Assembly (NCBI GenBank): GCA_018266395.1
Contig: JAFEAM010000043.1
Span: 26,749 to 90,748 of the forward strand
Length of the DNA stretch: 64,000 nucleotides
Origin: Bacteroidota bacterium
GTDB taxonomy: Bacteria; Bacteroidota; Bacteroidia; Cytophagales; Cyclobacteriaceae
Direction of reading: 5' to 3'
Of this stretch, positions 46,342-54,774 are shown one piece after another. Made by a program: the position numbers and the translations under genes. Each line of letters starts with the position of its first letter. The stretch's first letter is position 1. Below the pieces are notes generated by a model that worked only from the letters and a program-made list of their open reading frames with translations, had not been told where the DNA came from and searched no databases.

Positions 46342-47895
46342 ATGCATAAGAATCCAAGGAAGGTAGTGGTCATTGGCGGAGGTATGGCGGGTTTGTCAGC
46401 CGGTACCTATCTCCGCATGAACGGTTATGATACCACCATCTATGAAATGAATGCCACGCCCGGTGGTCTTTGCACCACGTGGGACAGGGGTCATTATAAA
46501 GTGGACCTGTGTATCCATTGGCTGGTAGGCAGCGGACCCGGGAGCAGCTTCTACAATCGCTGGAGCGAGCTGATCAACATGTCGGCACTGACTTTTGTCG
46601 ACCCTGAAGAATTCTTCCGGGTGGAAGACGGCAAAGGAAATCATATCAAAGTCTACACCAACCTGGACCGTCTTGAAAAGGAGTTCATAACAAAAGCGCC
46701 GGAAGATCAGAAGGAGATCATGGTCTTCATAGACGCCGTGAGGAAACTCACCAGTTTTGATCAGCTTCCCGACAAGGCGGGAGAGGTGGCTAACATCTGG
46801 GAAAAGATGAAGGCGGCATGGAAGATACTCCCTTACATGGGAACCTTCGGAAAATACATACGATACAGTTGCAGGTGGTACAGCAAGAAATTCAGGAACC
46901 CGTTGCTGAGAAAAACCATTGAGAACCTGTTTGAACCTGACATGTCGGTGATCTTTGGAATGATTACGCTGGCATGGTTCCATAACAAAACGGCCGGGTA
47001 CCCTATCGGAGGGTCACTGAATTTTGCGATGAAAGTCTACAGCCGCTACAATGAGCTCGGTGGCAGGATCGAGTTTGAAAAGCGGGTGCAGAAGATACTG
47101 GTTGAAAATCACCGTGCTGTCGGTATTCAGTTGAGCAGCGGTGAGCAGATACGGGCAGACTATGTAGTGTCGGCTGCCGATGGCTACGCCACCATTTTCG
47201 AAATGCTTAATGGTTTGTATGCCGACGATCCCCTGCGCAAGTTCTATCTTAAAGCAAAGACATTCCCATCACTGGTGTTTGCCGCCATCGGCGTAAAGAA
47301 AGACCTTGGCGATCAGCCGAGGATTTTGCGCTTCCCCGCTCACCGCCCGCTGTACATCGATCCGCAGACCACCATCGACGATGCGAATCTGTACATCCAC
47401 CACCAGGATCCTACGCTGGCACCAAAGGGATGTACGCTCATAACGGCGATGATGGAAACCTATAATGTGGACTATTGGATTAATCTATATAAGAACAACC
47501 ACGCGCAGTACGAGTTGGAAAAGAAGAGGATAATGGATGAATTCATTGATATCCTCGACAAGCGATTGGGTGGAATAAAGGACCATGTGGAGATGACAGA
47601 CCTATCCACGCCGGTAACATTCCGAAATTTCTCAGGAAATTGGAAAGGAAGTTTTGAAGGATGGCTGATGACACCTGAAACCGGTTTTCGAAACCTGCCG
47701 CACCGGCTGCCGGGCCTCGACAATTTCTTTATGTGCGGACAGTGGGTAGCCATCGGAGGCGGGCTGCCGGGTGTGATGAACTCGGCGCGGGAAACTGCGC
47801 AGATCATCTGCCACGAGGACCATATGCCATTCCGTATTATCAGACCTGAAGAGAAGTCTGAAAATGGCCAACAGCCCATGGCCATCGCTTCGTGA
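46342..47895 (+). CDS. CrtI/phytoene-dehydrogenase-like FAD oxidoreductase
   Basis: A 517-residue FAD protein. The dinucleotide-binding motif is VVVIGGGMAGLSAGTYLRMNG at about residues 8-28, followed by TIYEMNATPGGLCTTWDRG. The long middle domain and the FAD-contact end YNVDYWINL, FFMCGQWVAIGGGLPGVMNSARE are characteristic of the CrtI / retinol saturase family. It may desaturate or isomerise a polyene; no carotenoid synthesis genes are adjacent, so carotenoid function is not established. ATG 46342 (MHKNPRKVVV) is chosen over a GTG at 46270, which would overlap the dyad. Confidence 0.85.
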   Translation: MHKNPRKVVVIGGGMAGLSAGTYLRMNGYDTTIYEMNATPGGLCTTWDRGHYKVDLCIHWLVGSGPGSSFYNRWSELINMSALTFVDPEEFFRVEDGKGNHIKVYTNLDRLEKEFITKAPEDQKEIMVFIDAVRKLTSFDQLPDKAGEVANIWEKMKAAWKILPYMGTFGKYIRYSCRWYSKKFRNPLLRKTIENLFEPDMSVIFGMITLAWFHNKTAGYPIGGSLNFAMKVYSRYNELGGRIEFEKRVQKILVENHRAVGIQLSSGEQIRADYVVSAADGYATIFEMLNGLYADDPLRKFYLKAKTFPSLVFAAIGVKKDLGDQPRILRFPAHRPLYIDPQTTIDDANLYIHHQDPTLAPKGCTLITAMMETYNVDYWINLYKNNHAQYELEKKRIMDEFIDILDKRLGGIKDHVEMTDLSTPVTFRNFSGNWKGSFEGWLMTPETGFRNLPHRLPGLDNFFMCGQWVAIGGGLPGVMNSARETAQIICHEDHMPFRIIRPEEKSENGQQPMAIAS

Positions 47896-48212
47896 GTCGT
47901 ATCGACGCGATTGGTGAGTTATTAGCTTAATGAGACAAGTACGGGTACTGTATGGCTATTTGAGAAAGGGAATTTCAGGCTTCAGGGCACCAGCTCTGTC
48001 AGAACGCAGTACGTGCAGCGAACTCTTTTCACCCACGCGATGGCGACGCCGGGTAAAAGGTAATGATGCAGCATCGGAGTTAATATAATTCTAATTTCAT
48101 GTGTGACCTGTATGTAGGGTCAATCCTCCCAAAATCATTACCTTGACTGACGTACGTCATACCATACAGTGCGGAACGTGGTGAACTTACTTGCAGCTGA
48201 ATTACCAGGATT
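47896..48212. other. 317-base intergenic region
   Basis: Contains no convincing open frame. It holds one dyad (48148-48159, see separate entry), a weaker TGACC/GGTCA pair at about 48105-48121, and scattered mixed sequence. No RNA gene is recognised. The right part probably holds the promoter for the flavodoxin gene. Confidence 0.4.
48148..48159. promoter_or_regulatory. TGACGTACGTCA palindrome upstream of the flavodoxin gene
   Basis: A perfect 12-base palindrome 53 bases before ATG 48213. It shares TGAC-N4-GTCA with 14983-14994 and 46274-46285. It could be a binding site for a dimeric repressor of an unlinked gene. Chance occurrence cannot be excluded. Confidence 0.35.
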
Positions 48213-48740
48213 ATGAAGCCTCTCATCATCAGCTATTCTTTTACCGGCAATAACGAGGCCCTCACGCAGGATCTTAAGAAACGCTTTAACTGTGAGGAGT
48301 ATCGTGTTACGGAACTGAAGAAGCCCATCGGACCCTCTATTTTACTCGACTTCTTTATCAAGCGACCTCCCAAGGTTGCAAGGGCCGATATCAACTGGCA
48401 GGCTTATGATTATTTCATCCTTGTTGCACCCATCTGGGAGTCTGGCGTTGCGTCGCCCATGAGGGTATTTATCGAGCAGGAACGCGATCACCTCACCAAC
48501 TATTCGTTTATTACCATCTGCGGAGGCGAAGAAAGTCAGGCAGAAAAAATACTCAATCAGCTTGTAACAGCTGCAGGGCGTGCACCAAAAGCCTTCTGTG
48601 AACTAAAAGTAAATGACCTGCTGCCATCAGGTCATCATCAACAAGCTCGCTTTAAAACCTTTTACAAGATTGAACATGGAGATCTCAAAGTCTTTGATGA
48701 CAAGATCTCCCAGTTTGTAAAGGAAACAGGGCAGGTATAA
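48213..48740 (+). CDS. Flavodoxin-like FMN protein
   Basis: A 175-residue protein with the flavodoxin-like layout. The FMN phosphate loop is SYSFTGNNEALT (residues 9-20). ADINWQAYDYFILVAPIWESGV and TNYSFITICGGEE cover the isoalloxazine-contact loops. It is longer at the C-terminus than a classical flavodoxin and has no signal peptide. A role as electron donor or as a quinone/azo reductase is possible. It is a single gene. Confidence 0.85.
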   Translation: MKPLIISYSFTGNNEALTQDLKKRFNCEEYRVTELKKPIGPSILLDFFIKRPPKVARADINWQAYDYFILVAPIWESGVASPMRVFIEQERDHLTNYSFITICGGEESQAEKILNQLVTAAGRAPKAFCELKVNDLLPSGHHQQARFKTFYKIEHGDLKVFDDKISQFVKETGQV

Positions 48741-48800
48741 TTGCCAAGAAGCCAGCACACAAGAAAGCAATTAGAAATCAGACTCAGATCCAGATTAGAG

Positions 48801-48840
48801 GTGAGAGGTAAGTGGTAAGTGGTAAGTGGTGAGAGGTGAG
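48801..48840. repeat. GTAAGTG/GTGAGAGGT simple repeat
   Basis: The run GTGAGAGGT, AAGTGGT (three times), GTGAGAGGTGAG lies between the ends of the flavodoxin and lactonase genes. A short relative (GAAGGTGAGTGGTGAGAAG) follows the GH3 gene at about 57127. It is low-complexity purine-rich sequence of unknown function. Confidence 0.6.
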
Positions 48841-48845
48841 AATAA

Positions 48846-49958
48846 CTAGTCGACTATTTTCAAACACACCGGGCTATCCATCTTCAATTCGCTACCCGCG
48901 AAAGACAGCCCGCCGGTAGGAAGCACATTAAACACAACAATATTTCCTGAATACTGGTTGGCAACCAACAGATACTTGCCGTCTGGTGTAAGCAGGAAGT
49001 TTCTGGGCCAGTCGCCATGAACCGGTTCCGTTCCAAGCAGAGACAATTTGCCGTCTTCCGCCACGCTGAACACTGCAATGCTGTTGTGACCGCGATTCGA
49101 TGCATACAAGTATTTGCCGTCCTTTGAAAGGTGAATGTCAGCACTTTGACTCTTCCCGGAGAAATCAGAAGGAAGGGTGCTTATCTTCTGCACCTTATTC
49201 AGCAAGCCTTTGTCAGGGTCAACAGAGAGGACTGAAATTGTGTTGGATAGTTCGTTAATCAGGTAGGCAACATTCCCTTCAATGCTGAAGACTATATGCC
49301 GTGGACCGTCGCCTGGATCACTGGAAAGAGCTACATGCCCTTCACTCACACCTGAATTTGAAACAGGATAGGCCATCACTTTGTCAATACCAAGGTCGAC
49401 AACATAGACATACTTGCCGGCCGCATCGAAAACAGAACAATGCGCATGAGCAGCTTCCTGCCTGTCGGAGACCGGACCCTTGCCAGTGTGTTGATAAATT
49501 GTGGGATTTGACTGAATGCTACCGTTCTCATCAACCGGGAAAAATGCCACGTTTCCAGACATATAGTTGGCGACAGCGAGGATATAACCTGAAGGTGAGA
49601 TATCCACATAGCATGGAGCTGATCCCATTACTGGCAGCCGGCTCGTCACGCCCCATTTTCCGTCCGGAGCCTTTTTGAAGGAGCTCACATATCCTGTGTC
49701 CGATTCATCTACAGCGAAAATCAAACCCTTGCCCGAACTAACCGCCATGTAAGATGGATTGGGTGTTTTGATCAGCAGGCCCTCGGCTGAAAGTTGGCCA
49801 GTATTCGTGTCCAGGGAAATCTGATAGATCCCTTCGCTGCCATGGCCTGTATAAGTACCCACCAGGATGTGCTGTATCATATTTTGTTTTTCTGAAGAAC
49901 ACGATGTTACTGCGATGGCCAGTAGCAATTGAATCCCAAGTCTTTTGAATCTATTCAT
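48846..49958 (-). CDS. Lipoprotein lactonase-family seven-bladed propeller
   Basis: A 370-residue lipoprotein (signal ending AVTSC, lipobox cysteine 20). It has YVTN-like blades such as ILVGTYTGHGSEGIYQISLD, DRQEAAHAHCSVFDAAGKYVY and ADIHLSKDGKYLYASNRGHN. This layout belongs to the 6-phosphogluconolactonase (Pgl2)/muconate cycloisomerase-like lactonase family. Being a lipoprotein, it is not the cytosolic pentose-phosphate enzyme; it may hydrolyse an exported sugar lactone. It is divergent from the second GH95 gene, 82 bases apart. Confidence 0.87.
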   Translation of the reverse strand: MNRFKRLGIQLLLAIAVTSCSSEKQNMIQHILVGTYTGHGSEGIYQISLDTNTGQLSAEGLLIKTPNPSYMAVSSGKGLIFAVDESDTGYVSSFKKAPDGKWGVTSRLPVMGSAPCYVDISPSGYILAVANYMSGNVAFFPVDENGSIQSNPTIYQHTGKGPVSDRQEAAHAHCSVFDAAGKYVYVVDLGIDKVMAYPVSNSGVSEGHVALSSDPGDGPRHIVFSIEGNVAYLINELSNTISVLSVDPDKGLLNKVQKISTLPSDFSGKSQSADIHLSKDGKYLYASNRGHNSIAVFSVAEDGKLSLLGTEPVHGDWPRNFLLTPDGKYLLVANQYSGNIVVFNVLPTGGLSFAGSELKMDSPVCLKIVD

Positions 49959-50040
49959 CGGCCTTGCCTGATAATCACAACAGAATTTTCAACTTTCTAA
50001 TGTATATGAGGCCTGCCTCTTTTCCTATCTTTCACTATCC

Positions 50041-52482
50041 ATGAGATACATTCTTCCCATTCTCGCCCTGATCATCGCACCTGGCTTCTGCCGGGCTCAG
50101 GCATTAGGCAAGTCTGTTGATCCAGGCACCTTTCTTTGGTATCGTAGTCCCGCCTCAAAATGGGAAGAAGCCCTGCCAGTCGGTAACGGCCGCCTGGGAG
50201 CCATGATTTATGGAGGCGTTAATGAAGCCATTATTCAATTCAATGAAGAAACCTACTGGACGGGTGGACCTTATTCTACTGTAGTTAAAGGTGGTCATGA
50301 GAAATTAAAGGAGATTCAGGAACTGGTCTTCGACAACAAAATGCAGGAGGCTCAGAAGCTGTTTGGCAGATACCTCATGGGCTACCCGGTTGAACAGCAG
50401 AAATATCAATCCATGGGAAATCTACGGCTGTTCTTTGACTTAGGTACTTCAAAGCCTGAGAATTACCGCCGGTGGCTGGATCTACGTACTGCCACTTCCG
50501 GCGTAGACTTTGTAGCGGATGGAGTCCAGTATCGAGAAGAGTTTTTGTCCTCACACCCAGATGAGGTTATCGTCATCCGAATTACAGCAAGCCAGCCTGG
50601 GGCCATCAGTCTCAGGGCAGAGCTCCAGGGTGCCAGGAACCAGGCACATTCGAACTATGGTACGGATTACTTCCGGATGGACAGCGATAGCAATGATGAA
50701 CTCGTTGTAACAGGGAAATCGGCAGACTATCTCGGGATAGAGGGACAACTTACCTATGAAGCCAGGGCCAAGATTAGAGCAGATGGCGGAACGGTGACGG
50801 TTTCCTCTTCCTCACTACAGATGACCATGGCAACCAGTGTAACCATATACCTTTCGGCAGCAACCAGTTTTGTCAACTACAAAGATGTGTCTGCCAACCC
50901 ACACCAGCGTGTGGCGGAGTATTTGGGTAAAGCATCAGCGAAATCCTTTGATGAGATTCGCGCAAGCCACATCAAGGACTATCAGTCTTTGTTCAATAGA
51001 AATTTGTTAACCCTCACATCCAATGACAGTTCATTCGTCTCAACGGATCAACGGATCAGCCGCGCTCATCTTCGAGCCGATCCATCACTTGCTGCCCTGG
51101 CATACCAGTTTGGCCGGTATGTTCTCATTAGTTCATCAAGGCCCGGCACACAGCCTGCCAATCTTCAAGGGATCTGGAACAACGACATGAACCCGGCCTG
51201 GGACTCCAAGTACACCACCAACATCAATACTGAGATGAATTACTGGGCGGCAGAAAGCGCCAATCTTTCTGAATGCATGGATCCCCTCATTCAGATGATC
51301 AAGGAACTGACCGATCAGGGTGGGCAGGTGGCGAAAGAGCACTATGGTGCGAAGGGTTGGGTATTCCATCAGAACACAGATCAGTGGAGAGTCGCTGCCC
51401 CAATGGATGGCCCAACCTGGGGCACTTTCACCGTGGGAGGCGCCTGGCTTCTCAACACAGTTTGGGAGCGATACAAGTACCAACTCGACCTGGAATTTGT
51501 TGCCGATATCTATCCAGCCCTCAAGGGGAGTGTTGAATTTTTTAGTGATTTTTTAGTTGAGAATAGATCGCATAAGTATCTAATAACCAATCCATCAACA
51601 TCACCCGAAAACTTCCCTTTAAGCCCTGGCAATGGCCGGTACTTTGATGAGACTACGGGCAGCTATCTGCCGGGTACCACCATATGTGCAGGGTCATCCA
51701 TCGACATGCAGATACTGCACGACCTGTTCAGCAATTTCATTGTGGCCAGCAAACTCCTCAACACTGACGCTGAACTTGCATCAAGGGTCCAGGTCATGAT
51801 GGACCGGCTGGTGCCGCCGCAACTGGGCAAAGATGGATCCTTAAGAGAATGGACAGACGACTGGGGACAGCTGGAAGCCAATCACCGGCATTTCTCCCAT
51901 CTCTATGGACTATACCCCGGTCATGTGCTTTCACCGGTGAAGACTCCCCAACTCATGGATGCCTGCAAGGCAGTACTGGAGCAACGGGGTGACGGCGGCG
52001 CAGGCTGGTCGCGTGCGTGGAAGGTCGCACTATGGTCAAGACTGCATGATGGCGAGCGCGCGCTGAAAATACTCAATGGCTATTTCCATGATCAGTCCTA
52101 TCCGCAATTGTTCGCCAAATGCTTCACACCGTTACAAGTAGACGGAACACTGGGTGTGACCGCAGGGATATCAGAGATGCTGGTGCAATCAAATGAGGAT
52201 TTCATTGAACTCCTCCCGGCTCTGCCAAAGGAATGGGAACAAGGATCATTAACGGGGATGCGGGTTCGTGGCGCATTTGAACTCAATCTGGAATGGAAAA
52301 ATGGACAAGCCCTCTCCTCTGTCATCCGATCTTTAAAAGGAACCACTGTCAGATTGAAAGTTGGTGCCGCGAAAATTCGCATCACTGAAAATGGCAAGTC
52401 GATCCGGCACACCAGAAGCGGGTCTTACGTAATCTTCCAGACGCAGCCAGGAGCGTCGTATCAACTTACCTTCACACCGTAA
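50041..52482 (+). CDS. Secreted GH95-family hydrolase, second copy with altered aspartate loop
   Basis: An 813-residue exported protein (signal ILPILALIIAPGFCRAQA) aligned throughout to GH95: WYRSPASKWEEALPVGNGR, TTNINTEMNYWAAE (asparagines 394 and 396), STSPENFPLSPG (glutamate 523) and LQVDGTLGVTAGI (aspartate 701). The loop after the aspartate differs from the other copy, which has QIDGNFGGTAG: asparagine, phenylalanine and glycine are replaced by threonine, leucine and valine. The charged catalytic residues remain, so the enzyme may be active with a changed specificity. It ends four bases before the convergent ABC ATPase stop. Confidence 0.88.
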   Translation: MRYILPILALIIAPGFCRAQALGKSVDPGTFLWYRSPASKWEEALPVGNGRLGAMIYGGVNEAIIQFNEETYWTGGPYSTVVKGGHEKLKEIQELVFDNKMQEAQKLFGRYLMGYPVEQQKYQSMGNLRLFFDLGTSKPENYRRWLDLRTATSGVDFVADGVQYREEFLSSHPDEVIVIRITASQPGAISLRAELQGARNQAHSNYGTDYFRMDSDSNDELVVTGKSADYLGIEGQLTYEARAKIRADGGTVTVSSSSLQMTMATSVTIYLSAATSFVNYKDVSANPHQRVAEYLGKASAKSFDEIRASHIKDYQSLFNRNLLTLTSNDSSFVSTDQRISRAHLRADPSLAALAYQFGRYVLISSSRPGTQPANLQGIWNNDMNPAWDSKYTTNINTEMNYWAAESANLSECMDPLIQMIKELTDQGGQVAKEHYGAKGWVFHQNTDQWRVAAPMDGPTWGTFTVGGAWLLNTVWERYKYQLDLEFVADIYPALKGSVEFFSDFLVENRSHKYLITNPSTSPENFPLSPGNGRYFDETTGSYLPGTTICAGSSIDMQILHDLFSNFIVASKLLNTDAELASRVQVMMDRLVPPQLGKDGSLREWTDDWGQLEANHRHFSHLYGLYPGHVLSPVKTPQLMDACKAVLEQRGDGGAGWSRAWKVALWSRLHDGERALKILNGYFHDQSYPQLFAKCFTPLQVDGTLGVTAGISEMLVQSNEDFIELLPALPKEWEQGSLTGMRVRGAFELNLEWKNGQALSSVIRSLKGTTVRLKVGAAKIRITENGKSIRHTRSGSYVIFQTQPGASYQLTFTP

Positions 52483-52486
52483 TAAG

Positions 52487-53878
52487 TCAACCAGGCCCCA
52501 ACGCTCCGAGGTCCAATCGCTCCCGCGTCCAGCCATTGAGTTCCTCATTCTGATGGCTGATGAGAACAAGGGTTTTGTCTGAACCCAGATGTGACTGCAT
52601 ATAATTACGCACCAATGCCAGTGCGCGGTCATCGAGATATTGAAAGGGTTCGTCAAGAAGATATAGCTCCCTGTCCTTAAGCAGGCAGTTCATCAGCATG
52701 ATCATCTGCAATTCCCCGGAAGAAAGTTTCCTGAGTTGACGGTCCAGGTATTCTGTAACCTCAAACCAGGATGCCTGTTCCATCATCAACTCCTCCGGGA
52801 CACTTTGAATAAGAAACTCCCGTGCCGTCAGCATGGTTTCCTGCGGTGACATGAAGCGCATTACCTCTGGTCCCAGGTAAGACATGCGCGCCTTGATATC
52901 CCAGATGGAATCGCCGGTGCCGCGCCTTTTGCCATAAATCCAGACTTGGTTGCTGTAGGCAAGGGGATGGTCGGCGAAAATGAGACTGAACAAAGTAGTC
53001 TTGCCCGAACCATTGGGACCCGTCAGGGCCCAGCGTTCGCCGCGCCGGATGGTCCAGTTGATTCCCTCTATGATACATTTTTCCCCATACCGGATCGTTA
53101 CATCCTTCATCACCACGACAGGTTCTCCATGTCTCTCAAAATTCCTTGAAGGCCTGTATGAGATAGACTCCGTTCGGTATGGTTCAACTCTTTCCTCGCC
53201 GGTGACCTTCATGTCGGACAGCAACAACCGTCTTGTAACGCAGGCTGGAAGAACATGACGTTGATCAACCAGCACCAACTGAACACCTGCAGACAGTGCC
53301 AACTGATCCATGAAGTAGCACAAATCCTTTCTGCTTTGAATATCCAATCCTTCAAACGGGTAATCCCACAGGAGTAAACGGGGACGACGGCCGATCAGGT
53401 GTTTCAGGATCATCGCTTTCTTGAGTTGACCATTCGATAGCCTAGCCATTTCCAGGTCAAGCAGATTTCCAATCCCGAGGTGGGGTGGGAGCGTGCCCAA
53501 CCCCACTTCTTCTCTCATTCCCAGCCACTGCCGAACTGTGAGTGTCTGCTCATCGCCAAGGCTGTAGTAACGCTGCTGGTAATACTGGTCATGCTGACTG
53601 AATGCCTGTGCTTCTCCTGCCGGGACGTATATGATCCGTTCCCTCCTGGCCTCAAACCGGTGATCATCTCCCGTTTCGGGTATGAAATCATAGTGGACTT
53701 CTCCTTCATGAGGGAGCACTTTACCAGACAGTACTTCAAGCAGCGAAGTTTTCCCGCTGCCTGCGGGACCTGAGATCACCCAATGATCATTTCCTGGTTC
53801 CCATGAAAGATTCCGGAACAGAGGGACCCGGTTACGTGAGATATTCCTGATGCTGAACACGCCTGAATTTAAGTACAA
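52487..53878 (-). CDS. Twin ABC ATPase (ModF-like), no permease nearby
   Basis: A 463-residue soluble protein with two ABC domains. The first has Walker A GPAGSGKTSLLEVLSG and the signature-like RLSNGQLKKAMIL with Walker B LLLWDYPFEGLD. The second has GPNGSGKTTLFSLIF, LSSGELQMIMLMN and LYLLDEPFQYLDD. This arrangement matches the ModF group, named from the molybdate locus; members lack membrane domains and their role is unclear. No permease or binding protein gene is in the window. The start is TTG 53878, or GTG 53860; no ATG is available. It follows the Nudix regulator by 23 bases on the same strand. Confidence 0.85.
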   Translation of the reverse strand: MYLNSGVFSIRNISRNRVPLFRNLSWEPGNDHWVISGPAGSGKTSLLEVLSGKVLPHEGEVHYDFIPETGDDHRFEARRERIIYVPAGEAQAFSQHDQYYQQRYYSLGDEQTLTVRQWLGMREEVGLGTLPPHLGIGNLLDLEMARLSNGQLKKAMILKHLIGRRPRLLLWDYPFEGLDIQSRKDLCYFMDQLALSAGVQLVLVDQRHVLPACVTRRLLLSDMKVTGEERVEPYRTESISYRPSRNFERHGEPVVVMKDVTIRYGEKCIIEGINWTIRRGERWALTGPNGSGKTTLFSLIFADHPLAYSNQVWIYGKRRGTGDSIWDIKARMSYLGPEVMRFMSPQETMLTAREFLIQSVPEELMMEQASWFEVTEYLDRQLRKLSSGELQMIMLMNCLLKDRELYLLDEPFQYLDDRALALVRNYMQSHLGSDKTLVLISHQNEELNGWTRERLDLGALGPG

Positions 53879-53901
53879 TGTTTAATCTATGAACATCGCA
53901 T

Positions 53902-54678
53902 CTAGAAGTCCCGCCCAAGTCCCTTCTCCAGTGCCCTGAAATATTTCTTCTTGTTGAAGCTGTAGAGAAAGGGTGCCTTGTGTGCACCGCCTGAGAATTG
54001 TTTCCGCTTGCGATCCAGTATGCCGAAAGAAAGAATTTTGCGGCTGAAATTGGCGCGATCCAATTCGCGGCCAAGGAGGGTCTCGTAAATGGATTGCAGA
54101 TTCTTCATTGTGAACTGTTCCGGAAGGAGGTTATAGCCAACCGGTTGGTAATTGAGCCGGAGTCGCAATTCTTCCAGTGCCTTCATGATGATATCCTTAT
54201 GATCCAGCAGGAGGGAGGGAAGTCTGTCGAGGTCGTGCCATGTGCATGTCCGGGACAATTCATCCGGCTCGGGATGCACTTTGTCATATTCGACGAGGGC
54301 GTAGTACCCAATCGACACAAAACGCTGAAGCAGCCAGTGGTCTTCATCAAAGGGGACTTCAAGGGAGTGAAAGGTTTCGATCAGTACCTTATTGCTCGAC
54401 CGTCTGGGCTGCCCGAAGGTGTGAAACTGCTGAAGGAAGATATTGTCAAGCCCGGTTCGTGTTTGCAGAACACGGGCAGCCGCTTCATCGATATGTTCAT
54501 TTTTCTGCACAAATCCGCCCGGCAGCATCCAGAATTTTCCCGTGTTGGCCTGAAGCAGCAATACTTTCAGTTGGTTCTCATGAAAGCCAAAAATGACATT
54601 GTCGACCGATACTCCTGGCATATAGTGCAGGTGGCCCTTCTGAAGAAAGGCTTTCAGCTGGTTCTCCTTCTGTTTCAT
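53902..54678 (-). CDS. Nudix-fold transcriptional regulator (NrtR/AraR type)
   Basis: A 258-residue protein. An N-terminal Nudix domain (MPGVSVDNVIFGF, KFWMLPGGFVQKNEHIDEAA) has a degenerate Nudix box: the REUXEE part reads RVLQTR and lacks the catalytic glutamates. Sugar-sensing Nudix regulators such as AraR share this loss. The C-terminal winged-helix part is typical (FTMKNLQSIYETLLGRELDR, then NFSRKILSFGILDRKRKQ). It probably binds a sugar or nucleotide-sugar and controls the divergent GH3 gene. I chose ATG 54678 (MKQKENQLKAF) over the TTG at 54720. The twin-ABC ATPase follows it. Confidence 0.87.
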   Translation of the reverse strand: MKQKENQLKAFLQKGHLHYMPGVSVDNVIFGFHENQLKVLLLQANTGKFWMLPGGFVQKNEHIDEAAARVLQTRTGLDNIFLQQFHTFGQPRRSSNKVLIETFHSLEVPFDEDHWLLQRFVSIGYYALVEYDKVHPEPDELSRTCTWHDLDRLPSLLLDHKDIIMKALEELRLRLNYQPVGYNLLPEQFTMKNLQSIYETLLGRELDRANFSRKILSFGILDRKRKQFSGGAHKAPFLYSFNKKKYFRALEKGLGRDF

Positions 54679-54730
54679 TCGTTGGGTGGCAGTGGGGTTT
54701 CCTGTTTGATTTGTTTCCAAATATAACTAC

Positions 54731-54753
54731 TATTGTGTCATATTGACTCATTA
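54731..54753. promoter_or_regulatory. Imperfect dyad between Nudix regulator and GH3 genes
   Basis: TATTGTGTCA (54731-54740), three bases, then TGACTCATTA (54744-54753): 8 of 10 arm positions are complementary. It lies inside the spacer of the predicted GH3 promoter (54732-54762). A regulator bound there would block RNA polymerase. It is the best operator candidate in the window. Confidence 0.6.
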
Positions 54754-54762
54754 ATACCTTTC
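54732..54762 (+). promoter_or_regulatory. Predicted GH3 promoter
   Basis: ATTG (54732-54735), 19 bases, then TACCTTTC (54755-54762) fits the Bacteroidota -33 TTTG and -7 TAnnTTTG elements with one mismatch in each. The expected start is near 54768, six or seven bases before ATG 54775, so the message would be almost leaderless. Confidence 0.55.
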
Positions 54763-54774
54763 AAGTTCAAACCT

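Noticed and set aside
53998-54726. 242-residue + strand frame opposite the Nudix regulator
   Set aside because: Shadow of the regulator gene; would also remove the promoter and dyad of GH3.
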